This document shows positions 19,564 through 29,852 of a stretch of DNA of 64,000 bases, piece by piece. Every line of letters begins with the position of its first letter. The stretch's first letter is position 1. The notes beneath the pieces were generated by a model. The model saw only the letters and a program-made list of their open reading frames with translations, ran no database searches and was not told where the DNA came from. The stretch comes from Polaromonas sp. SP1 (GTDB lineage Bacteria > Pseudomonadota > Gammaproteobacteria > Burkholderiales > Burkholderiaceae_C), in contig NZ_CP031013.1 in the NCBI RefSeq assembly GCF_003711205.1, positions 930,001 through 994,000 of the forward strand. Reading direction: 5' to 3'. The position numbers and the translations under genes are program-made.

Positions 19564-20050
19564 TGTTGAGTTCCGCTGAAGCCTGACCCGATCTTTCCAT
19601 CAAATCTTGACCCACACTCTTTGTGAGCAGAGAGTGCTCACGGTGTGGATAAGTTCTTGATCTTCTCCTTTTTGGGCTGAGTCTGTGTGGATCTGCCTCA
19701 AAGTGCGCCGCTGTTTCCGCGATTTTGTTGCCTCGATTCCCAGCCAGGTGGCCAGCTTCTCAGCGTAGGGATCGAGCTTGCTTGAGCTGACCCGCCTTGC
19801 GTACCTGGGCTCAGCCTCATCGGACCGAAGGTACTTCTTTACTGTGTTGCGAGCCAGGCCTGTACGCCTTGCAATCTCGCGGATGGACAACTGATCTCTC
19901 AATGCCCACCGCCTGATGACATTCAATGTCGCCACGTCTATCACTCCTAATTTCCCTCTGCTTTTAAAACAAGCAGAGTAGTGCCTACGTGGGTCAGGTT
20001 TCGATGGAAATTACTGCTCTAACCGGGTCAGATTTCGACGGCATTCAACA
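19564..20050 (-). mobile_element. Internally deleted IS21-family element
   Basis: About 487 bp bounded by inverted ends that both begin TGTTGA and continue to CTGACCC (19564 inward on plus; 20050 inward on minus). Each end holds a second internal binding-site-like copy containing TTTCCATC and TGACCCAC. Multiple terminal repeats are usual in IS21. Only the N-terminus of IstA remains and istB is absent. The element is therefore non-autonomous. No clear target duplication is visible. Confidence 0.75.
19600..19944 (-). pseudogene. istA: Truncated IS21 IstA transposase (N-terminal 114 residues)
   Basis: The reading frame begins MIDVATLNVIRRWALRDQLSIREIARRTG and continues LARNTVKKYLRSDEAEPRYA, the DNA-binding N-terminus of IstA. 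Full IstA is roughly 400-500 residues; here the frame runs into the terminal repeat and stops after VWVKI, so the DDE catalytic core is deleted. It might still produce a DNA-binding peptide that recognises the element ends. Confidence 0.8.
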
Positions 20051-20315
20051 ACAAGAGAGCTCAGACGCACCTTCTCAGGGAATTTGGTCTCTGAAACCTA
20101 TCCCGGTGACGGCAACGATTCGAGGTCCGCTCATCAGTTACGCACTGACGAACTCGTATGACCATGAAATGAGGGTGCGAAGCAAGGGATTAGATCCACC
20201 CTGGAGCCTAAGAGGAGCAGAAGGCGACCAAGTGAGTTGACTTCAGATGACGGACTATTCCGGCCTAAAGCTTAGCCGCAGACCTCAACGCGCAAGGCAA
20301 TTGATGACGGACAGC
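20051..20315. other. Intergenic stretch between IS21 remnant and tRNA; no gene seen
   Basis: Short frames exist on both strands but none has family character or a ribosome site. Probably non-coding flank of the transposon. Confidence 0.5.
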
Positions 20316-20342
20316 AAAACGCCCACATGAAGTGGGCGTTTT
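20316..20342 (-). terminator. Terminator after tRNA-fMet/alpha operon
   Basis: AAAACGCCCAC and GTGGGCGTTTT form a perfect 11-bp stem with a 5-base loop, 26 bp beyond the tRNA 3' end on the minus strand. Confidence 0.9.
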
Positions 20343-20368
20343 GGTACTAGCTTGGTTAACTAGAATGT

Positions 20369-20445
<77 letters not shown>

Positions 20446-20455
20446 GTATCTGTAT

Positions 20456-20486
20456 ATTGTAGCTTACTCTGCCTTGGCCGTGTCAG
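20456..20486 (-). promoter_or_regulatory. Possible promoter for tRNA-fMet inside the rplQ 3' end
   Basis: On the minus strand CTGACA (20481-20486) and TACAAT (20456-20461) are 19 bp apart, and the tRNA begins 11 bases after the -10 box. The spacing is long, so readthrough from rplQ is an equal alternative. Confidence 0.4.
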
Positions 20487-20865
20487 CTGTAGTGTCTTCT
20501 GACACTTCAGGGCGATCCACAAGTTCAACCAGAGCCATCGGAGCATTGTCGCCAACGCGGAAACCCATCTTCAGGATGCGGGTGTAGCCGCCAGGACGAG
20601 CCTTGTAGCGAGGGCCGATCTCAGCAAACAGCTTGACGACCATGTCGCGGTCACGCAGGCGGTCGAATGCAAGGCGCTTGTTGGCCAGCGTGGGTTCTTT
20701 ACCCAAGGTAATCATGGGCTCTACCACCCGGCGCAATTCTTTGGCCTTTGGTAGCGTGGTCTTGATGACCTCGTGCTGCAGCAGCGAGTTCATCATGTTG
20801 CGCAGCATGGCGAGGCGGTGCTCGCTGGTGCGGTTGAGTTTACGTAGTCCGTGTCCGTGGCGCAT
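20464..20865 (-). CDS. rplQ: 50S ribosomal protein L17
   Basis: A 133-residue L17: [20 protein letters not shown] followed by [25 protein letters not shown] is the universal N-terminus. Bacterial L17 binds 23S rRNA near the exit tunnel. The C-terminal 25 residues are an acidic, low-complexity extension ([12 protein letters not shown]), usual in betaproteobacteria. It is the last protein gene of the alpha operon, after rpoA. Confidence 0.98.
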   Translation of the reverse strand: MRHGHGLRKLNRTSEHRLAMLRNMMNSLLQHEVIKTTLPKAKELRRVVEPMITLGKEPTLANKRLAFDRLRDRDMVVKLFAEIGPRYKARPGGYTRILKMGFRVGDNAPMALVELVDRPEVSEDTTADTAKAE

Positions 20866-20951
20866 GGTGCATTTCCTTTTTTAAAATCCGGGCAGCCGTA
20901 TCAGGTACTGCCCGTGCGAGATCCCCTTCAAGCGGGATCTTGTGACTTGAA

Positions 20952-21941
20952 TTAGCGCTTGTCGAGGCCGGCGGGAGGCCAGCTTTCAAGGCGCATTCCT
21001 AGTGTCAGGCCGCGGGAGGCCAGCACTTCCTTGATCTCGTTAAGAGATTTACGTCCCAGATTGGGAGTCTTAAGCAGCTCGTTTTCAGTGCGCTGGATCA
21101 GATCGCCAATGTAATAGATGTTTTCCGCTTTGAGGCAGTTTGCCGAACGAACGGTGAGTTCGAGCTCGTCGACAGGGCGCAGCAGGATCGGGTCGAATTG
21201 CTGTGAACTGCGCTGAACGGGTGCGTCAAAAGCGGCCAGTTCATTACCTTCGAGCTGTGCGAACACGGCCAGTTGCTCAACCAGAATTTTTGCCGAAGCA
21301 CGCACAGCATCTTCAGCCGTTACAGCGCCGTTGGTTTCGATTTCCAGCACAAGCTTGTCGAGGTCGGTGCGCTGCTCAACGCGGGCGCTTTCAACGATGT
21401 AGCTCACGCGCTTGACGGGCGAGAACGAGGCGTCCAGCACGATACGGCCGATCGATTTTGGCGACTCGTCACCGTAGCGGCGCTGGTTACCTGGCACATA
21501 GCCGCGGCCATTCTCCACCTTGATCTGCATGTCGATCTTGCCGCCATGCGACAGGTTCACGATCACGTGCTCAGGGTTGATGATTTCCACGTCGTGCGGC
21601 GTCTGAATATCGGCGGCGGTAACAGGGCCTTCGCCGTCTTTGCGCAAGCTCAGCGTAACTTCATCACGGTTGTGGAGCTTGAACACCACGCCCTTGAGGT
21701 TCAACAGGATGTTGACGACGTCTTCTTGCACACCGTCGATGGACGAGTACTCGTGCAGGACGCCCGCGATCGTCACTTCAGTGGCGGCGTGGCCCACCAT
21801 GGACGACAACAGCACCCGGCGCAGCGCGTTGCCCAGCGTATGGCCGTAGCCACGCTCGAACGGCTCCAAAGTCACCTTGGCGCGGTTGGCGCCAAGCTGC
21901 TCAACATTGATGGTTTTTGGTTTCAACAAATTAGTCTGCAT
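20952..21941 (-). CDS. rpoA: RNA polymerase subunit alpha
   Basis: A 329-residue alpha subunit, the usual length. The N-terminal dimerisation domain shows [22 protein letters not shown] flexible linker leads to the C-terminal domain ([29 protein letters not shown], then [28 protein letters not shown]) that binds UP elements and activators. It lies between rpsD and rplQ, the standard alpha-operon order. Confidence 0.99.
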   Translation of the reverse strand: MQTNLLKPKTINVEQLGANRAKVTLEPFERGYGHTLGNALRRVLLSSMVGHAATEVTIAGVLHEYSSIDGVQEDVVNILLNLKGVVFKLHNRDEVTLSLRKDGEGPVTAADIQTPHDVEIINPEHVIVNLSHGGKIDMQIKVENGRGYVPGNQRRYGDESPKSIGRIVLDASFSPVKRVSYIVESARVEQRTDLDKLVLEIETNGAVTAEDAVRASAKILVEQLAVFAQLEGNELAAFDAPVQRSSQQFDPILLRPVDELELTVRSANCLKAENIYYIGDLIQRTENELLKTPNLGRKSLNEIKEVLASRGLTLGMRLESWPPAGLDKR

Positions 21942-22035
21942 GCAGTCTTCCTCTCAATACCCTCGGTTCGTTACACCGATAAGGCCGGCGAAGCACACCC
22001 TGGCGATACGGTGCCCCGTATCGCAGGAACGAAAA

Positions 22036-22659
22036 TTAGCGTGAGTACAACTCGACGATCAACGATTCGTTGACGTCGGCAGCAAACTCATCGCGGTCAG
22101 GAACCTTCTTGAAGGTGCCTTCGCCTTTGTCGGCATTCACATCGACCCAGGCAGGCAAGCCGACCTGTTTTGCGAGCTCAAGAGCTTCGGTGATGCGGGT
22201 CTGCTTCTTCGACTTGTCGCGCACGGCGACTACATCACCAGCCTTGACCATGTACGAAGGAATATTGACCGAGCTGCCATTTACCGTGATGGCCTTGTGC
22301 GACACCAGTTGACGCGCTTCGGCACGGGTAGAGCCAAAGCCCATGCGGTACACCACGTTATCCAGGCGGCATTCCAGGATGAACAACAGATTGGCGCCCG
22401 TGTTGCCCTTGCGACGATCGGCCTCTTCGAAATAGCGACGGAATTGCTTCTCGAGCACACCGTACATGCGCTTGACTTTTTGCTTCTCGCGCAATTGGAG
22501 GCCGAAGTCAGAGGTACGGGTACCGGAGGTACGGCCGTGCTGGCCTGGCTTGGAATCAAACTTGGCCTTGTCGCTGATGGCGCGGCGTGCGCTCTTCAGG
22601 AACAGGTCGGTGCCTTCACGGCGGGATAGTTTGGCCTTGGGGCCTAGGTAACGTGCCAC
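22036..22659 (-). CDS. rpsD: 30S ribosomal protein S4
   Basis: A 207-residue S4 that nucleates 30S assembly on 16S rRNA and, in well studied bacteria, represses the alpha operon at translation. It starts [20 protein letters not shown] and lacks the N-terminal zinc cysteines of C-plus paralogues. The S4 RNA-binding domain is at [24 protein letters not shown]. The 132-bp gap to rpsK upstream is the largest in the block and may hold a leader. Confidence 0.98.
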   Translation of the reverse strand: MARYLGPKAKLSRREGTDLFLKSARRAISDKAKFDSKPGQHGRTSGTRTSDFGLQLREKQKVKRMYGVLEKQFRRYFEEADRRKGNTGANLLFILECRLDNVVYRMGFGSTRAEARQLVSHKAITVNGSSVNIPSYMVKAGDVVAVRDKSKKQTRITEALELAKQVGLPAWVDVNADKGEGTFKKVPDRDEFAADVNESLIVELYSR

Positions 22660-22791
22660 TTGATTGTCCTTTTTTCATCTGCTGCAACTAAATGCAGGAG
22701 CCGGAGGTCATGACCTGCCGGCGGTGGGCTTGGTTAAAGATGCCTGGCACCTGACGGGCTGAAACAATCCGTCCGACAACCAGGCAAGGGA

Positions 22792-23196
22792 TTAAATGCG
22801 GCGACGCTTTTGTGGGCGGCAGCCGTTATGCGGAACAGGAGTAACGTCTGCAATCGAGTTGATCCGGATGCCCAGTGCACCCAAAGCGCGAACTGAAGAC
22901 TCACGGCCTGGACCAGGACCCTTGATTTCTACATCGAGGTTCTTGATGCCTTGCTCAATGGCGGCACGGCCGGCCACTTCGGAGGCGACCTGCGCGGCGA
23001 AGGGGGTTGACTTGCGCGAACCCTTGAAGCCCTGGCCACCGGAAGATGCCCAGGACAACGCATTGCCCTGACGATCCGTGATGGTGATGATCGTATTGTT
23101 GAAAGAAGCGTGAACGTGGGCGATGCCATCGGCCACGTTCTTGCGAACTTTCTTGCGAACGCGCTGTGCGGCGTTATTGCTTGGTGATTTTGCCAT
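22792..23196 (-). CDS. rpsK: 30S ribosomal protein S11
   Basis: A 134-residue S11 with the conserved [40 protein letters not shown] and C-terminal [17 protein letters not shown]. It forms part of the 30S platform near the mRNA exit and is encoded 13 bp after rpsM. Confidence 0.99.
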   Translation of the reverse strand: MAKSPSNNAAQRVRKKVRKNVADGIAHVHASFNNTIITITDRQGNALSWASSGGQGFKGSRKSTPFAAQVASEVAGRAAIEQGIKNLDVEIKGPGPGRESSVRALGALGIRINSIADVTPVPHNGCRPQKRRRI

Positions 23197-23209
23197 GACG
23201 ACCTCTCAA

Positions 23210-23575
23210 TTATTTCTTCAAAGCTGCAGCGGCCTTGCGCGGACCCTTGCGAGTACGGGCATTGGTCCGTGTGCGCTGGCCACGCATGGGCAAGCCACGA
23301 CGGTGACGGAAGCCACGGTAGCAGCCGATGTCCATCAGGCGCTTGATGTTCATCGTGGTTTCACGACGCAAGTCACCTTCGATGGTGAACAGGGCGATCT
23401 GCTCACGAATTTTTTCCAGATCACCATCGGTCAGATCTTTGACCTTCTTGGCGTAAGCGATGTCACATGCTTCGCAAATTTTGCGAGCACGTGTGCGACC
23501 GATGCCAAAGATAGCAGTCAAACCGATTTCGGCGTGCTGCTGCGGCGGAATATTGATACCAGCGATACGAGCCAT
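23210..23575 (-). CDS. rpsM: 30S ribosomal protein S13
   Basis: A 121-residue S13 of the 30S head, contacting P-site tRNA. It opens [21 protein letters not shown] and contains the helix-hairpin-helix [15 protein letters not shown]. The C-terminal tail [19 protein letters not shown] is basic, as expected. Confidence 0.99.
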   Translation of the reverse strand: MARIAGINIPPQQHAEIGLTAIFGIGRTRARKICEACDIAYAKKVKDLTDGDLEKIREQIALFTIEGDLRRETTMNIKRLMDIGCYRGFRHRRGLPMRGQRTRTNARTRKGPRKAAAALKK

Positions 23576-23599
23576 GTTCGTCCTCTAAAACTCTTGAAA

Positions 23600-23713
23600 T
23601 CAGCCTTGACGCTGTTTGTGACGCGGATCCGTGCAAATCACACGGACAACGCCCTTGCGACGGATAACTTTGCAGTTACGGCAAATTTTCTTGACCGAAG
23701 CTGAAACTCTCAT
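23600..23713 (-). CDS. rpmJ: 50S ribosomal protein L36
   Basis: A 37-residue L36 between infA and rpsM. It reads [20 protein letters not shown] and continues to [10 protein letters not shown]. The zinc ribbon is intact with Cys11, Cys14, Cys27 and His32, so this is the zinc-binding (C-plus) form. Confidence 0.98.
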   Translation of the reverse strand: MRVSASVKKICRNCKVIRRKGVVRVICTDPRHKQRQG

Positions 23714-23743
23714 TTCTATTACTCCTAAACTTTCACTCTGTGC

Positions 23744-23962
23744 TTACTTGGCACGGAAAACAATTCGTGCACGCGATAAATCGTAAGGCGTCAATTCAAC
23801 CGTTACCTTGTCACCGGGAAGAATGCGGATGTAGTGCATACGCATTTTTCCCGAGATATGCCCCAGTACAACATGTCCATTTTCCAGCTTCACCCTGAAA
23901 GTCGCATTGGGGAGGTTTTCTACAACCTCGCCTTGCATCTGGATCACATCGTCTTTAGACAT
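23744..23962 (-). CDS. infA: Translation initiation factor IF-1
   Basis: A 72-residue OB-fold protein ([39 protein letters not shown]) that occupies the ribosomal A site during initiation. It lies between secY and rpmJ, its usual place in betaproteobacterial spc operons. Confidence 0.98.
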   Translation of the reverse strand: MSKDDVIQMQGEVVENLPNATFRVKLENGHVVLGHISGKMRMHYIRILPGDKVTVELTPYDLSRARIVFRAK

Positions 23963-23980
23963 ATCCCATCAAATACCCAG

Positions 23981-25300
23981 TTAACCGCCCAGTGACGTCT
24001 TGAAGTTCGCCTTTTTTAGCAACGACTCATACTGTTGCGACATCATGTAGTTCTGTACCTGTGCCATGAAATCCATGGTCACCACGACAATAATCATCAA
24101 CGACGTGCCGCCGAAATAGAACGGCACGTTGTATTTCAAAATCAAAAACTCCGGCAGCAGACATACGAAGGTGATGTATACAGCACCCGCCAACGTCAAG
24201 CGCACCAGGATTTTGTCAATGTAGCGAGCTGTCTGGTCACCCGGACGAATACCAGGAATGAACGCGCCGCTCTTTTTCAGGTTGTCTGCGGTTTCTCGGC
24301 TGTTAAATACCAGTGCCGTGTAGAAAAAGCAGAAGAACACGATCGCGCTGGCATACAGCATCACATAAATAGGCTGGCCTGGTGTCAGCGTGCTGGCGAT
24401 ATCTTTCAGCCAGCGCATGCTTTCACCCGAACTGAACCATCCCACCACAGTTGCGGGCAGCAAAATGATCGACGAAGCAAAGATGGGGGGAATCACACCC
24501 GCCATATTCAACTTCAAAGGCAAGTGCGATGACTGGCCGCCATAGACCTTATTGCCCACCTGTCGCCGGGCGTAATTCACAAGAATCTTGCGCTGCCCAC
24601 GCTCCACAAACACCACAAAATAGGTCACCAACACAACGACAGCGACGATCAAGATGGCGATCAGAATGCTCATTGCGCCTGTACGCACCAGCTCCAGCAA
24701 ACCGCCCATCGCGCTCGGCAATCCTGCCGCAATGCCTGCAAAAATCAGAATCGAAATTCCGTTACCCAAGCCACGCTCGGTAATCTGCTCACCCAGCCAC
24801 ATCAAAAACATCGTGCCGGCCGTCAGGCTAAACACGGCCGTCATGCGGAATCCAAAACCAGGCACCAACACCAGGCCCGGTGAACTCTCAAGTGCTACGG
24901 CAATGCCCATGGACTGGAACAAGGCTAGGGCTAAAGTACCGTAACGGGTGTACTGGGTAATCTTGCGACGACCCGCCTCACCTTCTTTTTTCATCTGCTC
25001 GAACGTCGGAACGACATACGTGAGCAGTTGCATGATGATCGAGGCCGAGATGTACGGCATGATGCCCAAGGCAAACACCGTGAATCGCGACAGGGCGCCA
25101 CCGGAGAACATATTGAACAGATTCAATATGCCGCCTTGCTGACCCTTGAAAAGTTCTTTCAACTGACCAGGGTCAATCCCTGGCACCGGGATGTGCGCGC
25201 CAATGCGGTACACCACCAGGGCCAGCAGCAAAAACACAAGCCTGTTCCGCAAATCACCGTACTTGCCGGTTTTCGCAATTTGAGCCGAGTTAGTTGCCAC
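23981..25300 (-). CDS. secY: Protein translocase channel subunit SecY
   Basis: A 439-residue polytopic membrane protein with ten hydrophobic helices. It has the plug-region segment [27 protein letters not shown], the large cytoplasmic loop [18 protein letters not shown], and the loop 5 signature [18 protein letters not shown]. It is the pore of the SecYEG translocon. Its place after rplO is the normal spc order. Confidence 0.99.
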   Translation of the reverse strand: MATNSAQIAKTGKYGDLRNRLVFLLLALVVYRIGAHIPVPGIDPGQLKELFKGQQGGILNLFNMFSGGALSRFTVFALGIMPYISASIIMQLLTYVVPTFEQMKKEGEAGRRKITQYTRYGTLALALFQSMGIAVALESSPGLVLVPGFGFRMTAVFSLTAGTMFLMWLGEQITERGLGNGISILIFAGIAAGLPSAMGGLLELVRTGAMSILIAILIVAVVVLVTYFVVFVERGQRKILVNYARRQVGNKVYGGQSSHLPLKLNMAGVIPPIFASSIILLPATVVGWFSSGESMRWLKDIASTLTPGQPIYVMLYASAIVFFCFFYTALVFNSRETADNLKKSGAFIPGIRPGDQTARYIDKILVRLTLAGAVYITFVCLLPEFLILKYNVPFYFGGTSLMIIVVVTMDFMAQVQNYMMSQQYESLLKKANFKTSLGG

Positions 25301-25320
25301 TGATTTATCCAGTCAGGTAT

Positions 25321-25752
25321 TTAAGCGACGGAGCCGCCGGCGGCTTCAATGATGGCCTTGGCACCTGCCGTGGCGGAAATGCCGTTCAGCTTCACAGCCT
25401 TGGACAGCTCACCCGACTTGATAACCTTGACGTTCTTGGCGAGCTGACCCACCAGGCCAGCCGTCTTCAGTGCCAGCAGATCCACTTCGGCCAGGCCGAG
25501 CTGTTCCAGCGCGCTCAAAGTGACTTCTGCATTGAATTTCAGCAGATGCGACTTGAAGCCACGTTTTGGCAAACGACGTTGCATGGGCATTTGACCGCCC
25601 TCGAAGCCTACCTTGTGGTAGCCGCCTGCGCGGGACTTTTGACCCTTGTGGCCGCGTCCAGATGTTTTACCCAGACCGGAGCCAATGCCGCGACCGACAC
25701 GTCGTTTGGCATGTTTGGCGCCTTGGCCTGGCTTGATTCCGTTCAATTCCAT
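25321..25752 (-). CDS. rplO: 50S ribosomal protein L15
   Basis: A 143-residue L15 from the ATG at 25752, preceded by GGAG seven bases upstream. A TTG at 25773 would extend the frame by seven residues over the rpmD stop and is unlikely. The protein starts [20 protein letters not shown] and has the Gly/Lys-rich [20 protein letters not shown] segment that penetrates 23S rRNA. Confidence 0.97.
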   Translation of the reverse strand: MELNGIKPGQGAKHAKRRVGRGIGSGLGKTSGRGHKGQKSRAGGYHKVGFEGGQMPMQRRLPKRGFKSHLLKFNAEVTLSALEQLGLAEVDLLALKTAGLVGQLAKNVKVIKSGELSKAVKLNGISATAGAKAIIEAAGGSVA

Positions 25753-25765
25753 TTTGAGTCTCCGC

Positions 25766-25948
25766 TCAGACAATCTTGACCAGATAGCTGATCTTGTTGA
25801 TCATGCCGCGCACTGCGGGCGTGTCCTGCAATTCGCTGACGCTGTTGACGCCACGAAGGCCCAGACCGCGCACGGTGGCGCGATGCGATTCCTTGGTGCC
25901 AATCGGGCTGCGAACCAGCTGGACTTTTACTTTGGTTTCTTTGGTCAT
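25766..25948 (-). CDS. rpmD: 50S ribosomal protein L30
   Basis: A 60-residue L30 with the family core [20 protein letters not shown] and [20 protein letters not shown]. Its stop lies 13 bp before the rplO start. It is one of the smaller large-subunit proteins and is placed as usual between rpsE and rplO. Confidence 0.98.
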   Translation of the reverse strand: MTKETKVKVQLVRSPIGTKESHRATVRGLGLRGVNSVSELQDTPAVRGMINKISYLVKIV

Positions 25949-25960
25949 TTCAGTGCCGCC

Positions 25961-26479
25961 TTAGCCGAAGATTTCTTCGACGGATTTGCCACGCTTGGCC
26001 GCGATTTCCGAAGCAGTCGTGGAGTTGTTCAGTGCATCCATCGTGGCGCGCACCATGTTGTATGGGTTGCTCGAACCGTGGCTCTTGGCGACGATGTCGG
26101 TGATACCCATTACTTCGAAAACAGCGCGCATTGGGCCGCCGGCAATGATACCGGTACCCTTGGGAGCCGGCGCCATCATGACGCTGGCAGCACCGTGGTG
26201 GCCGAACACATTGTGGTGAATCGTGCCGTTCTTCAACGAGACCTTGGTCATGTTGCGACGCGCTTCTTCCATTGCCTTTTGCACAGCCGCAGGTACTTCT
26301 TTCGATTTGCCCTTGCCCATGCCAACGCGGCCGTCACCGTCACCAACCACCGTGAGCGCGGCGAAACCGAGGATACGGCCGCCCTTCACGACTTTGGTCA
26401 CGCGGTTGACCGCGATCATTTTTTCCTTCAGACCATCGTCTGGAGCGTCGTTGTTCGATTTTGCTTGAAACTTAGCCAT
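25961..26479 (-). CDS. rpsE: 30S ribosomal protein S5
   Basis: A 172-residue S5 with the double-stranded RNA-binding-like motif [39 protein letters not shown] and the C-terminal [20 protein letters not shown]. It takes part in decoding accuracy and is the site of spectinomycin-resistance mutations in other bacteria. Confidence 0.99.
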   Translation of the reverse strand: MAKFQAKSNNDAPDDGLKEKMIAVNRVTKVVKGGRILGFAALTVVGDGDGRVGMGKGKSKEVPAAVQKAMEEARRNMTKVSLKNGTIHHNVFGHHGAASVMMAPAPKGTGIIAGGPMRAVFEVMGITDIVAKSHGSSNPYNMVRATMDALNNSTTASEIAAKRGKSVEEIFG

Positions 26480-26496
26480 ACTTAATTCCAGTCTGC

Positions 26497-26862
26497 TTAG
26501 AACTGCAAACCAGCTTCGCGAGCCGCATCAGCCAGCGCTTTAACGCGGCCGTGGTACGCAAAACCGGCGCGATCAAACGCCACTTTTTCAACACCTGCTG
26601 CTTTTGCCTTTTCAGCAATGCGCTTGCCAATGGCTTGCGCAGCAGCAACGTTTCCACCTTTACCCGAGGCGCCGATTTCCTTGCGCACTTCCACCTCTGC
26701 AGTGGAAGCGGCAGCCAGAACCTTGGTGCCGTCGCCAGAAATAACGCTGGCGTAGATGTGCAGATTGGTGCGATTGACGGTCAGACGGGCAACACCTTGC
26801 GTAGCAATGCGGATGCGGGTCTGGCGTGAACGACGAAGGCGCTGCTCTTTTTTGGTCAACAT
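26497..26862 (-). CDS. rplR: 50S ribosomal protein L18
   Basis: A 121-residue L18 that binds 5S rRNA. Characteristic parts are [40 protein letters not shown] and [20 protein letters not shown]. It follows rplF by 11 bp. Confidence 0.99.
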   Translation of the reverse strand: MLTKKEQRLRRSRQTRIRIATQGVARLTVNRTNLHIYASVISGDGTKVLAAASTAEVEVRKEIGASGKGGNVAAAQAIGKRIAEKAKAAGVEKVAFDRAGFAYHGRVKALADAAREAGLQF

Positions 26863-26873
26863 GATGCAGCTCC

Positions 26874-27407
26874 TTATTTCTTCTTGGTTTCTTTGATCGT
26901 GATTTTTTCATCCGCATAACGGATGCCCTTGCCCTTGTAAGGCTCGGGAGGACGAACAGCGCGCACTTCAGCGGCGATTTGCCCCACACGTTGACGATCA
27001 GAACCCTTGATCACGACTTCCGTCGGGGTTGGGGTTTCGACCTTGATACCGGCCGGCATGTCCATCACCACGGGGTGGGAGTAGCCCACCGTCAGGTTCA
27101 GCTTGGCGCCTTGCGCCTGTGCCTTGTAACCCACGCCGATCAGGCTGAGCTTTTTCTCAAAGCCCTTGGTCACACCCGTCACCATGTTGTTCACGAGCTG
27201 ACGCATCGTGCCGCTCATGGCATTGGCTTCACGCGAATCGTTGGCCGGAACAAAAGTCAGCTTGCCCGCATCATTCTTGATGGTGACAAGTGCGTTCTGT
27301 GCCAGTGCCAGGGTACCGAGGGCACCCTTGACATTGATCTGGTTTTCTTTCATGGCCACGTCCACGCCTTGGGGCACGGTCACTGGCATTTTTCCTACAC
27401 GAGACAT
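26874..27407 (-). CDS. rplF: 50S ribosomal protein L6
   Basis: A 177-residue L6 near the sarcin-ricin loop. It starts [17 protein letters not shown] and ends with [20 protein letters not shown], the conserved signature. Length and order are normal. Confidence 0.99.
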   Translation of the reverse strand: MSRVGKMPVTVPQGVDVAMKENQINVKGALGTLALAQNALVTIKNDAGKLTFVPANDSREANAMSGTMRQLVNNMVTGVTKGFEKKLSLIGVGYKAQAQGAKLNLTVGYSHPVVMDMPAGIKVETPTPTEVVIKGSDRQRVGQIAAEVRAVRPPEPYKGKGIRYADEKITIKETKKK

Positions 27408-27431
27408 TTCAGTTTCTCCTCAATGCCGCCG

Positions 27432-27827
27432 TTAGGCCACGTAGCAAAGCACTTCACCACCGATACCGGTAGCGCGGGCTTTACGATCAGTCATGACACC
27501 TTGCGGGGTCGTGACAATTGCCACGCCGAGGCCGTTCATGACCTGGGGGATGGCGCCATGGCCTTTGTAGACGCGAAGACCGGGGCGGCTGACGCGCTCG
27601 ATGCGCTCAATCACGGGGCGGCCTGCGTAATACTTCAGGGCGATTTCCAGCTGGGACTTGCCTTCGTCGGTCTTGACGGAGAAGCCATCGATGTAGCCCT
27701 CATCCTTCAGTACCTGCGCGATGGCAACTTTGACTTTCGACGACGGCACCAGCACAACGGCTTTTTCAACCATTTGTGCATTGCGGATGCGGGTCAACAT
27801 GTCGGCGATAGGATCACTCATGCTCAT
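27432..27827 (-). CDS. rpsH: 30S ribosomal protein S8
   Basis: A 131-residue S8 ([16 protein letters not shown]; the C-terminal region has [20 protein letters not shown] and [20 protein letters not shown]). It binds the central domain of 16S rRNA and, in E. coli, its own operon mRNA near rplE. Two methionines (MSMSD) leave the start uncertain by two codons. Confidence 0.99.
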   Translation of the reverse strand: MSMSDPIADMLTRIRNAQMVEKAVVLVPSSKVKVAIAQVLKDEGYIDGFSVKTDEGKSQLEIALKYYAGRPVIERIERVSRPGLRVYKGHGAIPQVMNGLGVAIVTTPQGVMTDRKARATGIGGEVLCYVA

Positions 27828-27845
27828 TTTGTGGTTCTCCTATGC

Positions 27846-28151
27846 TTACCAGCTTGCCTTGGTGATACCAGGGATATCACCAGCAAAAGCCAACTCGCGA
27901 ATTTTGGCGCGAGCCAGGCCGAATTGACGGAACGTACCGCGTGGTCGACCCGTGATTTCGCAGCGGTTGCGCTGGCGAGTCGGGTTGGCGTTGCGGGGCA
28001 ACTTTTGCAACTCAAGACGGGCCAGAGCGCGCTCTTCATCGGAGCGCTTGGCGTCGTTGGACGTTGCCTTGAGTTCAGCGTATTTTTTGGCGAACTTGGC
28101 GGCGAGTTTCTCGCGCTTCAGTTCACGTTGCAGTAAAGCTTGTTTTGCCAT
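27846..28151 (-). CDS. rpsN: 30S ribosomal protein S14
   Basis: A 101-residue S14 from the ATG at 28151, which follows GAGGCGGGAC. A longer frame to 28205 overlaps the rplE end and was rejected. It is the zinc-free long form, [20 protein letters not shown] to [20 protein letters not shown], without CxxC pairs. Confidence 0.98.
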   Translation of the reverse strand: MAKQALLQRELKREKLAAKFAKKYAELKATSNDAKRSDEERALARLELQKLPRNANPTRQRNRCEITGRPRGTFRQFGLARAKIRELAFAGDIPGITKASW

Positions 28152-28159
28152 GTCCCGCC

Positions 28160-28735
28160 TCAGTTCTTGAACGGAAAACGGAAAGCGGTGAGAAGTGCCT
28201 TGCACTCTTCATCGGTCTTCGCCGTTGTGGTGATGCTGATATTGAGACCGCGCAGGGCGTCAACCTTGTCGTACTCAATCTCAGGGAAAATGATTTGCTC
28301 TTTCACGCCGATGTTGTAGTTTCCGCGGCCGTCAAAGGCCCGGCCGGAAATACCGCGGAAGTCACGCACGCGGGGCAGGGCCACGGTAACGAAACGATCG
28401 AGGAACTCATACATCTTCACGCCGCGCAGGGTCACCATGCAACCGATAGGCAGGTCTTCGCGGATCTTGAAACCGGCGATAGCCTTCTTGGCCTTGGTCA
28501 CGACAGGCTTTTGGCCGGCGATCTTGGTCATGTCGCCGACGGCGTTGTCCATGACCTTCTTGTCGGCAACAGCCTCGCTCACACCCATATTGAGCGTGAT
28601 CTTGGTGATGCGGGGAACCTGCATGGGCGAGGTGTAGCCGAATTTCTCAACCAGGCTGGGGGCGATTTTTTCGCGGTACTGGGCTTGCAGGCGGGCCTGC
28701 GGAGCAGCTTGTTGTACAGGTGCGGTCTTTGCCAT
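28160..28735 (-). CDS. rplE: 50S ribosomal protein L5
   Basis: A 191-residue L5 from the ATG at 28735, one base after the rplX stop; the longer frame to 28840 overlaps rplX. It contacts 5S rRNA and P-site tRNA. The core [40 protein letters not shown] and [20 protein letters not shown] are clear. A short Ala/Gln-rich N-terminal extension ([19 protein letters not shown]) is present. Confidence 0.97.
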   Translation of the reverse strand: MAKTAPVQQAAPQARLQAQYREKIAPSLVEKFGYTSPMQVPRITKITLNMGVSEAVADKKVMDNAVGDMTKIAGQKPVVTKAKKAIAGFKIREDLPIGCMVTLRGVKMYEFLDRFVTVALPRVRDFRGISGRAFDGRGNYNIGVKEQIIFPEIEYDKVDALRGLNISITTTAKTDEECKALLTAFRFPFKN

Positions 28736-28736
28736 G

Positions 28737-29057
28737 TTATGCAGCCTTGATTTCTTCGCCGCTGGACTTGAAGACGCGCACTTTCTTGCCGTCTGCCAGG
28801 AGCTTGATGCCAACGCGATCCGCCTTGCCGGTAGCGGCATTGAAGATTGCCACGTTCGACTGGTGAATCGGCATGCTTTTTTCGACGATGCCGCCGGTGG
28901 TGCCCTTGAGGGGATTGGGCTTGGTGTGTTTTTTCACCAGGTTGATCCCGTCCACCAGCACGTAGCTGTCGTCTTTGCGCAGCGAAATTTTGCCGCGCTT
29001 GCCTTTGTCGCGACCGGCGATCACGATGATCTCGTCGCCTTTACGGATTTTGTTCAT
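28737..29057 (-). CDS. rplX: 50S ribosomal protein L24
   Basis: A 106-residue L24 with its KOW motif [19 protein letters not shown] and [15 protein letters not shown]. It is an early assembly protein near the tunnel exit. It starts nine bases after rplN. Confidence 0.99.
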   Translation of the reverse strand: MNKIRKGDEIIVIAGRDKGKRGKISLRKDDSYVLVDGINLVKKHTKPNPLKGTTGGIVEKSMPIHQSNVAIFNAATGKADRVGIKLLADGKKVRVFKSSGEEIKAA

Positions 29058-29066
29058 GGCGAGTCC

Positions 29067-29435
29067 TTACAGAACTTCAGGAGCCAGGGACACGATCTTC
29101 ATGAACTTTTCAGTGCGCAACTCGCGCGTCACTGGTCCGAAGATGCGGGTGCCGATAGGCTCCAGCTTGGCGTTAAGCAACACTGCTGCGTTGCCGTCGA
29201 ATTTGACGAGGGAGCCGTCACCGCGGCGGATGCCCTTGGCGGTGCGAACGACCACAGCACTGTAAACCTCGCCTTTTTTGACGCGGCCACGTGGAGCGGC
29301 TTCTTTGATGCTCACCTTGATGACGTCACCAACGCTGGCGTACCGGCGCTTGGAGCCGCCCAGAACCTTGATGCACATCACGGACTTGGCACCCGTGTTG
29401 TCAGCAACATCGAGCTTGGATTGCGTTTGAATCAT
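29067..29435 (-). CDS. rplN: 50S ribosomal protein L14
   Basis: A 122-residue L14, first gene of this ribosomal block: [40 protein letters not shown] and [18 protein letters not shown]. No rpsQ or earlier S10-cluster gene lies upstream, so the S10 and spc blocks are separated here. It is driven by the promoter at 29578-29606. Confidence 0.99.
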   Translation of the reverse strand: MIQTQSKLDVADNTGAKSVMCIKVLGGSKRRYASVGDVIKVSIKEAAPRGRVKKGEVYSAVVVRTAKGIRRGDGSLVKFDGNAAVLLNAKLEPIGTRIFGPVTRELRTEKFMKIVSLAPEVL

Positions 29436-29577
29436 TTAAATGTGTTCCCAACTTGCACCGGAAGGCAACCCCTTGGGGCCACCAGCCAATCAGTCTTGGG
29501 CCTGTCGTCCACACTGCAAACCACTTGCAATGCTTCCGTTAGGCAGAATTCCTCGCCTTTTTAGAGCGAAGCCCACG

Positions 29578-29606
29578 ATTATGGCGGAGTTGTCCTGCGC
29601 TGTCAA
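29578..29606 (-). promoter_or_regulatory. Sigma70 promoter of the spc-alpha operon
   Basis: On the minus strand a perfect TTGACA (29601-29606), a 17-bp spacer and CATAAT (29578-29583, five of six). Transcription would begin near 29571, giving an rplN leader of about 135 bases. Confidence 0.88.
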
Positions 29607-29852
29607 CCGGCTACTTTGAAAATATCCCCACTACGCGCGCATCCGCCCCCTGAACACGGTTGCTGCGGGAAGTTACAGGAAGAACAGAAGCAGGGAAAGC
29701 CTGAAACCGGAGACGCTGCGGGGCGTAATCTCCCGATAGCCTGGAACGCAGTCCAGACAAAAGTTTAGGGCCAAATTGGCACTTTGCCCAATAACCACCT
29801 TGGCCTTTTGCTATCAAAAACAGAGTGAATGAGTGCTCACTTTTATCGACCC
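29607..29852. other. Intergenic stretch between the spc promoter and glpD; no gene seen
   Basis: Together with the rplN leader and promoter this gap spans 29436-29852. The short minus frame at 29611-29883 has no family character. A half copy of the GCTATCAAA repeat lies at 29810. Confidence 0.55.

Noticed and set aside
19989-20240. 83-residue plus-strand frame near the IS21 end
   Set aside because: Begins inside the IS21 terminal repeats, has no family resemblance and no convincing ribosome site.
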